64,000 bases of DNA from Streptomyces sp. AC555_RSS877 (lineage in GTDB: Bacteria; Actinomycetota; Actinomycetes; Streptomycetales; Streptomycetaceae): contig NZ_JAGMUK010000005.1 in NCBI RefSeq assembly GCF_019049245.1, positions 124,001 through 188,000 on the forward strand. The letters run 5' to 3'. The notes below the pieces were generated by a model. That model saw nothing but the letters and a program-made list of their open reading frames with translations. It did no database searches and had not been told where the DNA came from. The translations under genes and the position numbers were made by a program. Shown here in pieces: positions 43,138 to 51,937 of this stretch; within the stretch, counting starts at the first letter, position 1; every line of letters starts with the position of its first letter.

Positions 43138-44418
43138 TCAGGAAGCCCCGGCCTCGGCCGCCCGCCTCAGCAGCAGTTCCCGTTCCCGCGTGTTGTGCGT
43201 CAGCTCCGCCGCCCGCAGGAACTCCGCCCGCGCCGGAGCCGTACGGCCAAGACGCATCAGCAGATCGCCCCGCACGCTCGGCAGCAGGTGGTAGTCCCGC
43301 AGGGCAGGTTCGGCGGCCAAGGCGTCGACGATCTCCAGCGCCGGGCCCGGGCCGTCCGCCATCGACACGGCGACCGCGCGGTTGAGTTCGACGACCGGGG
43401 AAGGGGCACGGGCGGCGAGCAGGGCGTACAGGGTGGAGATCGTCCGCCAGTCGGTCTCCTCGTAGGAATGCGCCATCGCGTGGCAGGCGGCGATCGCGGC
43501 CTGGAGGGCGTACGGGCCCGGGGCGCCCGTGGCTTCGGCGCGGCCGAGGGCGGTGATGCCGCGGGCGATGAGCATGCGGTTCCAGCGGCGGCGGTTCTGG
43601 TCCTTGAGGAGGACGGGCTCGCCGTTCGTGCCGGTACGGGCCGCGGACCGGGACGTCTGGAACTCCAGCAGGGCGGTCAGGCCGTGGACCTCGGGTTCCT
43701 TCGGCATCAGGGCGGACAGCACGCGGGCCAGCCGCAGGGCGTCCTCGCACAGGCCCGGGCGCAGCCAGTCGTCGCCGGCCGTGGCGGCGTAACCCTCGTT
43801 GTAGATCAGGTAGATGACGTCGAGGACGGAACCGAGGCGGGCCTCGCGGTCGGGGCCGTAGGGGACCTCGAAGGCGATGTTCCTGGCCGCCAGCGTCCGC
43901 TTCGCGCGCACGATGCGCTGGGCCACCGTCGCCTCGGGCACCAGGAACGCGCGGGCGATCTCGGGCGTGGTCAGGCCGCCGAGCAGACGCAGGGTGAGGG
44001 CGGTGCGGGCCTCGGCGGACAGGACCGGGTGACAGGCGGTGAAGACGAGGCGGAGCAGGTCGTCGTCGATGTCCTCGGGGTCGGCGGGCTCCTCCGGCGG
44101 GACCGCGTCCGTGAGGTCCCGGCCGATCTCGGCCAGCTTGCGGGTGTAGTTCTCCCGGCGCCGGATCAGGTCGACGGCGCGGTGCCGGGCGGTGGCCGTG
44201 AGCCAGGCGCCCGGGTTGTCGGGGACACCGTCGCGCGGCCACTGTTCGAGGGCCGCGACCAGCGCGTCCTGGGCCAGTTCCTCGGCGATGCCGACGTCCC
44301 GGACGATGCGGGCGACGCCCGCGATGATGCGGGGCGACTCGATCCGGAAGACGGTTTCGACGGCTCCGCGCGGGTCTTCTGCGGCTCCGCGCGGGTCGGC
44401 GGTGGGCTGTGGTGTCAC
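43138..44418 (-). CDS. ECF42-type RNA polymerase sigma factor with long C-terminal helical extension
   Basis: A 426-aa sigma factor, about twice the usual ECF length. Region 2 (ARIVRDVGIAEELAQDALVAALEQWPRDGVPDNPGAWL) and region 4 (LLGGLTTPEIARAFLVPEATVAQRIVRAKRTL) lie in the first 190 residues. The rest (DVIYLIYNEGYAATAGDD, VVELNRAVAVSMADGPGPAL) is the TPR-like extension typical of ECF42. This group is known to be coupled to DGPF/YCII proteins rather than anti-sigma factors, and such a gene lies 52 bp upstream on the same strand. The signal sensed is unknown. Confidence 0.92.
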   Translation of the reverse strand: MTPQPTADPRGAAEDPRGAVETVFRIESPRIIAGVARIVRDVGIAEELAQDALVAALEQWPRDGVPDNPGAWLTATARHRAVDLIRRRENYTRKLAEIGRDLTDAVPPEEPADPEDIDDDLLRLVFTACHPVLSAEARTALTLRLLGGLTTPEIARAFLVPEATVAQRIVRAKRTLAARNIAFEVPYGPDREARLGSVLDVIYLIYNEGYAATAGDDWLRPGLCEDALRLARVLSALMPKEPEVHGLTALLEFQTSRSAARTGTNGEPVLLKDQNRRRWNRMLIARGITALGRAEATGAPGPYALQAAIAACHAMAHSYEETDWRTISTLYALLAARAPSPVVELNRAVAVSMADGPGPALEIVDALAAEPALRDYHLLPSVRGDLLMRLGRTAPARAEFLRAAELTHNTRERELLLRRAAEAGAS

Positions 44419-44470
44419 AGCCCACCATCAGACACCCGCACCGGCGTGCCGCCAAACGCTCAGCCGACGC

Positions 44471-44827
44471 TCAGCCCTCGGCGATCTCCCGCACCTCGCA
44501 CGTCACCGTCCAGTGCTCCTCGTGCACCTTCAGGAACCGCTTGGTCCACTCGATCGCCTCGGCCTTGTCCTTGGCCTGGACGATCGCGTAGCCGCCGACG
44601 ACTTCCTTGGCCTCCGTGAACGGCCCGTCCGTGACGGAGAGCTGCCCGCCCTCCCAGCGCACCCGGCTGCCCTGCGCGGTCGGCGTCAGCCCGGCGGTGT
44701 CCAGCAGGACCCCGGCCTTCGTCATCTCGTCGATCAGCTCGCCCATCCGCTGCATCAGCTCGGGGCTGGGGCCCTCGGCGGGGGCGGTGGACTCGTCGAT
44801 CTGGACCAGGGAGAGATAGCGCGGCAT
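44471..44827 (-). CDS. DGPF-domain (YCII-related) protein, partner of the ECF42 sigma factor
   Basis: A 118-aa ferredoxin-fold protein with the name-giving motif VTDGPFTEAKEVVGGYAI. The N-terminus MPRYLSLVQIDES starts at ATG 44827; the frame is open 16 codons further upstream. In other actinobacteria these genes are the main targets and neighbours of ECF42 factors; their enzymatic role, if any, is unknown. It precedes the sigma gene by 52 bp and is probably cotranscribed. Confidence 0.9.
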   Translation of the reverse strand: MPRYLSLVQIDESTAPAEGPSPELMQRMGELIDEMTKAGVLLDTAGLTPTAQGSRVRWEGGQLSVTDGPFTEAKEVVGGYAIVQAKDKAEAIEWTKRFLKVHEEHWTVTCEVREIAEG

Positions 44828-44947
44828 GGTGCCCGCCTCCTCGTGTCGTGGACCGGGCTGTTCCCGGCCTCTCACCCCTGCGTCGATCGGGCGGCACCCG
44901 GATCGACAGGGCCGAGGAAGATCTTCGAGGTTTTCTCACGTGGCCGC

Positions 44948-44981
44948 TCAGCGCAGCGATTCCCTCAGCGCAGCGATTCCC
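44948..44981. repeat. 17-bp tandem duplication over the LCP gene stop codon
   Basis: TCAGCGCAGCGATTCCC occurs twice head to tail at 44948-44964 and 44965-44981. The second copy carries the minus-strand stop codon (44965-44967) and last codons of the LCP gene; the first repeats them just beyond the stop. It looks like a recent slippage event with no effect on the protein. Confidence 0.85.
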
Positions 44982-46026
44982 ACAGCTCGCCCGCCTCCGG
45001 CTCCTCCGCCACCACCCGGTTGCGGTCCGAGGGTGCGGTCACCACCGGCATCGTCACCGTCGTCACCTGGTCCGCCGACAGACGCTTGAGGCTTTCGCCC
45101 AGGCGCATCAGCTCGGTCAGGGAGTCGAGGCCGGTGTCCGTGGTGAGGCTGCCGGTGACCGCGTCGGCGACCCGGTACAGCTTGGCGGGGTCGGACAGCA
45201 GGTTCGTCGAGGAGATCTGTTCCAGCAGGGCCTTCACCAGCATCTGCTGGAGACCTATGCGGCCGAGGTCGCTGCCGTCGCCTATGCCGTGCCGGGTGCG
45301 GGCGAGCGCGAGGGCCTGGTCGCCGTCGAGTTCGTGGGTGCCGGCCGCCAGCTTCAGGTGGCTGTCGTCGTCGTCGATGTCCTGGTCCGTGGTGACGGTG
45401 ACCCCGCCGAGCGCGTCCACCAGCTTGGTGAAGCCCGCGAAGTCGATCTCGATGTAGTGGTCCATGCGGACGTCGGTGATGGACTCGACCGTCTTGACCG
45501 CGCACACCGGCCCGCCCACCGCGTACGCGCCGTTGAACATCGAGTTGTACGCCACCGCCGTCGTCCCCCCGGACGACCGCGGGCAGGACGGCCGGGTGAC
45601 GAGCGTGTCGCGGGGGATGCTGACCACGGTCGCCGTCGTACGCCCCGCGTCGAGGTGCACCACCATCGCCGTGTCGGACCGGGCGCCGGAGCTGTCGCCG
45701 CCGCCGAGCTTCTGGTTCTCCTCGCCGCTGCGCGAGTCCGAGCCGAGGACCAGGATGTTCAGCGCCTCGGTGGGCGGCGGGGAGGCGGTGGCCGACGCGG
45801 AACCGGACGGCGTCGGTGTCGTCACCGCCTTCGCGGGGCGGTCGTCACCAAGCGCGTTGTTGATGTCGACGCTCTTGATGTTGCTGTTGAGGTGCCAGTA
45901 GGCCCAGCCCGCCGCGGCGGTACCCAGCACCAGTGCGCCCGCGAGTGTGAGACCGGCGGCCTTGAGCGCGCTCGACCGCCGGCCCCTCCGTCTGCCCTCG
46001 TCGCCGTTCTCTTCACGTCCGGTCAC
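44965..46026 (-). CDS. LytR-CpsA-Psr (LCP) family cell-wall glycopolymer ligase
   Basis: A 353-aa type II membrane protein. The cytoplasmic N-terminus is REENGDEGRRRGRR, the membrane helix about 22-45, and the external LCP domain includes ILVLGSDSRSGEE, RTTATVVSIPRDT, FAGFTKLVDALGGVTV and the Arg-rich ALARTRHGIGDGSDLGRIGLQQ. LCP enzymes transfer lipid-linked teichoic acid or other polymers onto peptidoglycan using conserved Arg and Asp residues visible here. It has no polymer-synthesis neighbours. The C-terminal coding end lies in a 17-bp duplication. Confidence 0.92.
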   Translation of the reverse strand: MTGREENGDEGRRRGRRSSALKAAGLTLAGALVLGTAAAGWAYWHLNSNIKSVDINNALGDDRPAKAVTTPTPSGSASATASPPPTEALNILVLGSDSRSGEENQKLGGGDSSGARSDTAMVVHLDAGRTTATVVSIPRDTLVTRPSCPRSSGGTTAVAYNSMFNGAYAVGGPVCAVKTVESITDVRMDHYIEIDFAGFTKLVDALGGVTVTTDQDIDDDDSHLKLAAGTHELDGDQALALARTRHGIGDGSDLGRIGLQQMLVKALLEQISSTNLLSDPAKLYRVADAVTGSLTTDTGLDSLTELMRLGESLKRLSADQVTTVTMPVVTAPSDRNRVVAEEPEAGELWESLR

Positions 46027-46119
46027 GGGAGGAACGTAAGTCCGAATTATTAGGAGAATGTTAGGGACGGGATCGAGGGACGGTTTTCTTCGGAAAATCT
46101 CACTTTTCTCAGGGCAGTC

Positions 46120-47466
46120 TCATCCCAGTGTCACCACCGGCACCGGATTGCTCCCGCTCCACGACGAGTTGAACCCGAAGGTGACCGACCCGCCGTCCGG
46201 AACCGTCCCGTTGTAGGAGGCGTTGGAGCAGCTGACCGCCGTACCCGTCTGGGTGCAGGTCGCGTTCCAGGCCTGGGTGATCCGCTGGCCGGCGCCATAC
46301 GTCCAGCCGACCTTCCACGACGACAGCGCCGCCCCCGAACAGGCGATCCGCACCTGCCCGGTGAAGCCGGCGTTCCACTGACTGGCCACGCTGTACGTCG
46401 CCGTGCAGCCCTCTGTGGACTGGCTGCCGCCGAGCGCCTGAGCGATCGCGTGGTACGCCGGTTTCGGCGCGTAGTTCTCGTCGTACGGCGTCGCCGCGCC
46501 CTGCCCCGGGAAGGTGTCCGGGATCCAGGAGTCGGAGTCGGTGAAGCCCCACACCGTGACGCCGACGCACCGGGCCACCGCCACGCACGCGCCGACGACC
46601 GCCCTGTAGTCGGCGGCCTGCTGGGTCAGCTTCGCGTTGTCGGACGGCAGCTGCATCCGGATGTCCAGCTCGGTGATCGCCACGTCCACGCCGAGGTCGG
46701 CGAAGCGCTGGATGTTCTGCTGGAGCGTGGACGGCACCTGGCCGACGATGAGGTGGGCCTGGAGGCCGACCCCGTCGATCGGGACGCCGCGCTCCTTCAG
46801 GGACTTGACCAGGTTGTACAGGGCGGTGCTCTTCGCGTTGACGCCCTCGACGTTGTAGTCGTTGATGTAGAGCTTGGCGGCCGGGTCCGCGGCACGCGCG
46901 GCGGTCAGGGCCTGGGCGATGTAGTCGGCGCCGAGGCCGTTGTACCAGAGGGTCTGACGGTAAGTGCCGTCCTCGTTGAACGGCTCGTTGACCACGTCCC
47001 AGGTGGCCAGCCGGCCCTTGTACCGGCCGACTTCCAGCGCGATGTGGTCGTTCATCAGCCGGCTCAGCTGGGCCGCGGTCCAGGTGCCGTTCGTCAGCCA
47101 GCCCGGGTTCTGGCTGTGCCAGACCAGGGTGTGGCCGCGCACCTGCTGTCCGTTGGCCTCGGCGAAGGCGACGATCTGGTCGGCCTCGGCCCAGTTGAAG
47201 GTGCCCTGGGCCGGCTCCACCGAGCCCCACTTCATGGCGTTGCCGGGGGTGAGGGCGTTGAACTCGCGGGCAGCGGTGTCGCCGTACGTCCCGGTGAGTT
47301 TGGAGCCGGTGACCGCCGTGCCCATGACCTTGCCCTTGGCGTCGGCGAGGTCGCGCAGGGGTGTGTCGGCGGCGTGCGCCGGGGGCGCCGCGACCAGCAG
47401 CGCGCCGAGCAGGGCGACGCCGCTGAGCAGTGATGTGAGGGTTAAGCCCGATCTCAGAGATCTCAT
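46120..47466 (-). CDS. endo-1,4-beta-xylanase, GH10 with CBM2
   Basis: A 448-aa secreted xylanase. The signal peptide ends at AHA (residue 33). The GH10 catalytic domain has acid/base Glu161 (WDVVNEPFNEDG) and nucleophile Glu265 (ITELDIRM). A very short Gly/Ser linker leads to a C-terminal family 2 carbohydrate-binding module (352-448) with surface Trp residues. It hydrolyses xylan outside the cell; the GH3 enzyme encoded nearby can process the products inside. GGAGG lies 8 nt before ATG 47466. An operator-like palindrome overlaps the ribosome site. Confidence 0.95.
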   Translation of the reverse strand: MRSLRSGLTLTSLLSGVALLGALLVAAPPAHAADTPLRDLADAKGKVMGTAVTGSKLTGTYGDTAAREFNALTPGNAMKWGSVEPAQGTFNWAEADQIVAFAEANGQQVRGHTLVWHSQNPGWLTNGTWTAAQLSRLMNDHIALEVGRYKGRLATWDVVNEPFNEDGTYRQTLWYNGLGADYIAQALTAARAADPAAKLYINDYNVEGVNAKSTALYNLVKSLKERGVPIDGVGLQAHLIVGQVPSTLQQNIQRFADLGVDVAITELDIRMQLPSDNAKLTQQAADYRAVVGACVAVARCVGVTVWGFTDSDSWIPDTFPGQGAATPYDENYAPKPAYHAIAQALGGSQSTEGCTATYSVASQWNAGFTGQVRIACSGAALSSWKVGWTYGAGQRITQAWNATCTQTGTAVSCSNASYNGTVPDGGSVTFGFNSSWSGSNPVPVVTLG

Positions 47467-47477
47467 TGCGGGTGCCT

Positions 47478-47490
47478 CCGAAAGTTTCGG
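47478..47490 (-). promoter_or_regulatory. xylanase operator (CGAAACTTTCG element)
   Basis: CCGAAAGTTTCGG on the plus strand reads CGAAACTTTCG on the xylanase strand. This is the 11-bp element I recall upstream of S. lividans xylanase genes, and it contains the CGAA/TTCG half-sites bound by BxlR-type LacI repressors. Its position 12-24 nt before the ATG, overlapping the ribosome-binding site, suits a roadblock repressor. Confidence 0.8.
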
Positions 47491-47585
47491 TCGAACAACC
47501 GATTGGCTTCGGAGCAGTGTGGGGTGCGTCACCACACCGGTCAATACGGAAACAGGCCTCCCCGCAACCTCCACACCCGCACGCC

Positions 47586-48653
47586 TTACCCCGTGGGCGG
47601 GGTCCCGGTACTGGCCCGCACCACCAGACTCGTCGCCAGCTCCACCCGGGTCGCCGCCGACGTCGCGCCGGCGTCGCGCCCGAGGTCGAGGACCAGCCTG
47701 GCGGCCGCCTCCGCCATCTCCGTCAGGGGCTGTCGTACGGTCGTCAGCGGCGGTCCCACCCAGGGCGCCACCGGCAGGTCGTCGAAGCCGACCACGCTCA
47801 GGTCCTCCGGGATCCTGAGCCCCAGCTCGCGCGCGGCCTCGTACAGCCCGAGCGCCTGGAGGTCGTTGCCGGCGAAGACGGCGGTGGGCCGGTCCGGGCG
47901 GCGCAGGAGCTCCAGGCCGCGCCGGTAGCCGGCCTCGTGGTGGAAGTCGCCGGCCGCGATCAGTCCGGGGTCGACGGGCAGTCCGGCGGTCTCCAGGGCG
48001 GCCCGGTAGCCGTCGATGCGGGCGCGGCTGCACATCATCCGGGACGGTCCGCTGATCGCGCCGATCCGGGTGTGCCCGAGCTCGACCAGATGCCGGGTGG
48101 CGGCGAGGCCGCCCTGCCAGTTGGTGGCGCCGATCGAGGGCACGTCGGCGCCCGGGTCGCCCGCCGGGTCCATCACCACGAACGGGATGGAGCGGCTGCC
48201 GAGCAGGGCGCGCTGGGACTCGTCGAGCCCGGACAGTACGAGGATCACGCCGTGCGGCCGGCGGGCGGCGACCTGGTCGGCCCAGGTCCGCCCCGGGGTC
48301 AGCCGCCCCGCGCTCTCACTGAGCACCACACTCAGCCCGGCGTCCCGCGCCACGTTCTCCACGCCACGGATGACCTCCATCGCCCAGGCGCTCTCCAGCT
48401 CGTGGAAAACCAGGTCGATCAGGGGCGAGCGGCTCGCCTCGGCACGCCGGCGCCGGTAGCCGTGCGCGCGCAGCAGGCCCTCCACACGGCTGCGGGTCGC
48501 CGGGGCGACATCGGCACGTCCGTTCAGGACCTTCGAAACTGTCGGCGCCGAAACGCCGGCCTCGCGGGCGATCTCGGCGAGCGTCGCGGTCTGCGCGGAT
48601 CGTCCGGCCGTCGGGGCTGTCGTCCGGGTTTCTGCGGGCTCCGGGGGTGTCAT
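47586..48653 (-). CDS. LacI family repressor, probable xylose/xylan regulator
   Basis: A 355-aa LacI/GalR regulator. The HTH (ATLAEIAREAGVSAPTVSKVLNGRADVAPATRSRV) with hinge helix is at about 20-60. The periplasmic-binding-protein-like sugar domain follows (VVLSESAGRLTPGRTW, VVGFDDLPVAPWVGPPLTTVRQPL). Flanked by a xylanase and a GH3 enzyme, it probably represses both and is released by a xylo-oligosaccharide, as shown for BxlR in S. thermoviolaceus. Both targets have CGAA/TTCG-type sites. The effector is inferred. Confidence 0.9.
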   Translation of the reverse strand: MTPPEPAETRTTAPTAGRSAQTATLAEIAREAGVSAPTVSKVLNGRADVAPATRSRVEGLLRAHGYRRRRAEASRSPLIDLVFHELESAWAMEVIRGVENVARDAGLSVVLSESAGRLTPGRTWADQVAARRPHGVILVLSGLDESQRALLGSRSIPFVVMDPAGDPGADVPSIGATNWQGGLAATRHLVELGHTRIGAISGPSRMMCSRARIDGYRAALETAGLPVDPGLIAAGDFHHEAGYRRGLELLRRPDRPTAVFAGNDLQALGLYEAARELGLRIPEDLSVVGFDDLPVAPWVGPPLTTVRQPLTEMAEAAARLVLDLGRDAGATSAATRVELATSLVVRASTGTPPTG

Positions 48654-48681
48654 GGCGGCGATCGTATCCCTGCGCGACCTC

Positions 48682-48744
48682 TTGACGAACCCCTCTCACC
48701 GCCCTAGGTTCCCAAAACATTCGACTTACATCTCGAAACATTCG
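48682..48744 (+). promoter_or_regulatory. promoter and twin operator half-sites of the GH3 gene
   Basis: TTGACG (48682-48687), a 17-bp spacer and TAGGTT (48705-48710) make a strong vegetative promoter. AAACATTCG occurs at 48715-48723, at the predicted start point, and again at 48736-48744 as part of CGAAACATTCG, one mismatch from the xylanase element. The two copies are 21 bp apart, two helical turns, which suits one dimer per site on the same DNA face. Confidence 0.75.
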
Positions 48745-48776
48745 CGAGAGGGCCATCGACCCCCGACAGGAGTTAC

Positions 48777-51086
48777 ATGACCACCGCCCCCTGGCGTGAC
48801 CCCGCCCTGCCCGCCGCCGCCCGCGTCGACGACCTCCTCCCCCGGATGACCCTGGAGGAGAAGACCGCCCAGCTGTACGGCGTGTGGGTGGGCGCCGCCA
48901 CGGACGGCGACGGAGTCGCCCCCCTGCAGAGCGAGATGACCACCGACTACGACTGGGACGAGCTGATCACCCACGGCCTGGGCCAGCTCACCCGCCCCTT
49001 CGGCACGGCCCCGGTGGACCCGGCGCTGGGCGCGCAGGCACTGGCCCGCGCCCAGCGCCGCATCGCCGACGCCGGCCGGTTCGGCATCCCCGCGATCGCC
49101 CACGAGGAGTGCCTGGCCGGTTTCACGGCCTGGCAGGCCACCGCCTACCCCGTCCCGCTCGCCTGGGGCGCGGCCTTCGACCCCGCGCTGGTCGAGGAGA
49201 TGGCCCGCCGCATCGGCGAGGACCTGCGCTCGGTCGGCGTCCACCAGGGCCTCGCCCCGGTCCTGGACGTCGTACGGGATCCCCGGTGGGGGCGTGTCGA
49301 GGAGACCATCGGCGAGGATCCGTACCTGGTCGGCACGGTCGGTGCTGCCTACGTCCGGGGCCTCGAGTCGGCCGGGATCATCGCCACGCTCAAGCACTTC
49401 GCCGGGTACGCCTCCTCGGCGGGCGCCCGCAACCAGGCTCCCGTGCGCGCGGGTGTCCGCGAGTTCGCCGACGTGGTCCTCCCGCCGTTCGAGATGGCGC
49501 TGCGGGAGGGCGGAGCCCGCTCGGTGATGGCCGCGTACACCGACACGGACGGCGTCCCCGCCTCGGCCGACCCCGGCCTGCTGACCGGACTCCTGCGCGA
49601 GCAGTGGGACTTCACCGGCACGGTGGTCGCCGACTACTTCGGCATCGGCTTCCTGCAGACCCAGCACCGGGTGGCGGGAACCGAGGCGGAGGCGGCGCAT
49701 GCGGCGCTGTCGGCCGGCGTCGACGTGGAACTGCCGACACTCAGGTGCTACGGCAAACCGCTGCTGGAGGCGGTCAGGGCGGGCGCGGTCCCGGAGTCCC
49801 TGATCGACCGGGCGGTTCACCGGGTGCTGCTCCAGAAGTGCGAACTGGGCCTGCTGGACGAGGACTGGGACCCGGAGCCGGCCGGCCGCATCAACCTCGA
49901 CTCGACGGCGAACCGGGCGGTGGCCCGCCGTCTGGCTCAGGAGTCGGTGGTGCTGCTGGACAACCCGGACGGCCTGCTGCCACTGGCCCCCGACACACGC
50001 GTCGCGGTGGTCGGCCCGAGGGCGGCGGACGCACTGGCGATGCTCGGCTGCTACTCCTTCCCCTCCCACGTCCTCACACAGCACCCCGAGGTGCCGACGG
50101 GCGTGGACATCCCCACGCTCCTGGAGTCCCTGCGGGCCGAACTCCCGGACGCGAAGGCGGCGTTCGCGGAGGGCTGCGGGGTGTCGGACCCGGACACGTC
50201 CGGCTTCGAGGAGGCGGTGGCACGGACGGCCGAGGCGGACGTCTGCGTGGCGGTACTGGGCGACCGGGCGGGCCTGTTCGGCCGCGGCACCTCGGGCGAG
50301 GGCTGCGACGCGACGGACCTGCGGCTGCCGGGCGTCCAGGCCGAGTTGCTGGACACCCTGGTGGCGACCGGCGTCCCGGTCGTCCTCGTCCTGCTCACCG
50401 GCCGCCCGTACGCCCTGGGCCGTTGGGAGGGCCGGCTCGCCGCCGTCGTCCAGGCGTTCTTCCCCGGCGAGGAGGGCGGCCCGGCGGTGGCGGGAGTGCT
50501 GTCGGGCCGCGTGAACCCGTCCGGCCGGCTGCCGGTCAGTGTCCCGCGCGTCCCCGGCGGCCAGCCGTGGACGTACCTGCAGCCGCCGCTGGGCCTGCGC
50601 GCGGACGTGAGCAACCTGGACCCGACACCGCTGTACGCCTTCGGACACGGCCGCTCCTACACGGAGTTCGTGTGGGAGGACTTCCAGGGCGGCCCGGCCT
50701 CGGAGATGGACACCGACGGGACGTACGACGTGTCGGTCACGGTCCGCAACGCGGGCGACCGCGCCGGCGCCGAGGTCGTCCAGCTGTACCTGCACGATCC
50801 GGTCGCCACGGTCACCCGCCCCGACGTCCGCCTGATCGGCTACCGGCGCCTGGAGCTGGAGCCGGGCCGGTCCTCGCGGGTCACCTTCCGCTTCCACCCG
50901 GACCTGTCGGCGTTCACCGACCGTTCCGGCCGAAGGGTCGTCGAACCGGGCGCGCTGGAACTACGGCTGGCGGTCTCCAGCGCGGACGTACGCCACACGT
51001 CCCGGCTGACCCTCACGGGACCGGTGCGGGTGCTGGGTCCGGACCGCAGGCTGCACTGCGAGACGGAGGTGTCGGGCGTGGACTGA
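48777..51086 (+). CDS. GH3 glycoside hydrolase, probable beta-xylosidase/beta-glucosidase
   Basis: A 769-aa GH3 enzyme. The (beta/alpha)8 domain has KHF (206-208) and nucleophile Asp286 in GTVVADYFG. The alpha/beta sandwich domain includes VAVVGPRAADALAMLG. A fibronectin type III-like domain ends the protein (TYDVSVTVRNAGDRAGAEVVQLYLHD). There is no signal peptide, so it should act on imported xylo-oligosaccharides. The xylose role is inferred from the xylanase and LacI neighbours. AGGAG precedes ATG 48777. Confidence 0.92.
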   Translation: MTTAPWRDPALPAAARVDDLLPRMTLEEKTAQLYGVWVGAATDGDGVAPLQSEMTTDYDWDELITHGLGQLTRPFGTAPVDPALGAQALARAQRRIADAGRFGIPAIAHEECLAGFTAWQATAYPVPLAWGAAFDPALVEEMARRIGEDLRSVGVHQGLAPVLDVVRDPRWGRVEETIGEDPYLVGTVGAAYVRGLESAGIIATLKHFAGYASSAGARNQAPVRAGVREFADVVLPPFEMALREGGARSVMAAYTDTDGVPASADPGLLTGLLREQWDFTGTVVADYFGIGFLQTQHRVAGTEAEAAHAALSAGVDVELPTLRCYGKPLLEAVRAGAVPESLIDRAVHRVLLQKCELGLLDEDWDPEPAGRINLDSTANRAVARRLAQESVVLLDNPDGLLPLAPDTRVAVVGPRAADALAMLGCYSFPSHVLTQHPEVPTGVDIPTLLESLRAELPDAKAAFAEGCGVSDPDTSGFEEAVARTAEADVCVAVLGDRAGLFGRGTSGEGCDATDLRLPGVQAELLDTLVATGVPVVLVLLTGRPYALGRWEGRLAAVVQAFFPGEEGGPAVAGVLSGRVNPSGRLPVSVPRVPGGQPWTYLQPPLGLRADVSNLDPTPLYAFGHGRSYTEFVWEDFQGGPASEMDTDGTYDVSVTVRNAGDRAGAEVVQLYLHDPVATVTRPDVRLIGYRRLELEPGRSSRVTFRFHPDLSAFTDRSGRRVVEPGALELRLAVSSADVRHTSRLTLTGPVRVLGPDRRLHCETEVSGVD

Positions 51087-51679
51087 CCTCGGCCGCCACG
51101 TCCGCCATGAGCTGAGGACGTGCCATCGCCACGGCGGCCGCGCAGTCCGCCGCGTCGGAGGCATGGCGGGCGCCGAGGCGGGGCGTGCTCGGCGCCGATG
51201 CGGGGGCGCGTGTTGGCCTCCCCGGCGGAGCCACGGTGACCGCCGAGGCGGGGGCATGGTCCGCGCCACGCAAAGCACGGTCGGCGCCGGGCGTGCTCGG
51301 CGCCGCAGCCGGGGCGCGTGTTGGCCTCCCCGGCGGGGGCATGGTGGCCGCCGGGGCGGGGCGCGCTCGGCGCCGAGGCGGAGGCATCGTCGGCGCCAGG
51401 CGTGCTCGGCGCCGCAGCCGGGGCGCGATGACCGCCCCGGCGGAGCCACGGTGACCGCGAGGCGGAGGCATCGTCGGCGCCAGGCGTGCTCGGCGCCGCA
51501 GCCGGGGCGCGATGACCGCCCCGGCGGAGCCACGGTGACCGCCGAGGCGGGGGCATGGTCCGCGCCGGGAAGAGGGCACGACGAGGCAGTCGCCGCCGCG
51601 GCGACCGTCCGCACGGTCGTGCCGGACATGCGCCGCCGAGGACCCGGCACCACCCCCTGGAAGCAGTCCTGCGCCCCCG
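51087..51679. other. 593-bp gap filled by GC-rich repeats, no convincing gene
   Basis: The region between the GH3 stop and the small gene after tsaD is built largely of degenerate repeats (see the repeat entry). Long open frames exist on both strands because the repeat period is a multiple of three and stops are rare, but none has a credible start or a recognisable fold. Confidence 0.7.
51160..51570. repeat. GC-rich minisatellite with an 84-bp unit
   Basis: Two identical 84-bp units lie at 51375-51458 and 51459-51542, each containing CGGCGCCAGGCGTGCTCGG and a GGAGCCACGGTGACCGC end. Degenerate versions occur from about 51160, for instance GGGCGTGCTCGGCGCCG near 51175 and 51290, and a partial copy follows to about 51570. 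Unit identity implies recent expansion by unequal recombination or slippage. Confidence 0.9.
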
Positions 51680-51937
51680 TCAGCCCGCGTCCACCGACTC
51701 GAACCGCCACCGATGCACCGGTCGGCCGGTCAAGTCACCGCCGGGTTCGGGAAGTTCGGGCAGCTCGGCGTCGTAGGCCGCGTCCCACCACGTGATGACG
51801 AGTACCCGGTCCTGCGGGGCCCGGAAGGTCTCCCGGCGCAGCGGCGCCCCGGGCAGTTCCTGCCGTTGTGCCCAGGCCAGCAACTCCTCGCCGCGCCCTT
51901 CGGCCGCCCGCGCCTCCCACATCAGCGCGACCGTCAT
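51680..51937 (-). CDS. small conserved protein coupled to tsaD
   Basis: An 85-aa protein of unknown function. [22 protein letters not shown], then [21 protein letters not shown] and HRWRFESV suggest a ferredoxin-like dimeric alpha/beta-barrel fold. The start codon (51935-51937) overlaps the tsaD stop (51934-51936) in an ATGA arrangement, so translation is coupled. It is the last gene of the tsaB-rimI-tsaD operon; a role in t6A is not implied. Confidence 0.82.
   Translation of the reverse strand: MTVALMWEARAAEGRGEELLAWAQRQELPGAPLRRETFRAPQDRVLVITWWDAAYDAELPELPEPGGDLTGRPVHRWRFESVDAG

Noticed and set aside
50840..51556. Repeat protein encoded on the minus strand through the minisatellite
   Set aside because: The frame runs into the antisense of the GH3 gene and its repeat units are simply the translated 84-bp DNA unit. 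There is no signal, start site or conserved fold.
51160..51570. CRISPR-like array
   Set aside because: The repeats are contiguous 84-bp units without unique spacers, and there are no cas genes. It is a minisatellite.
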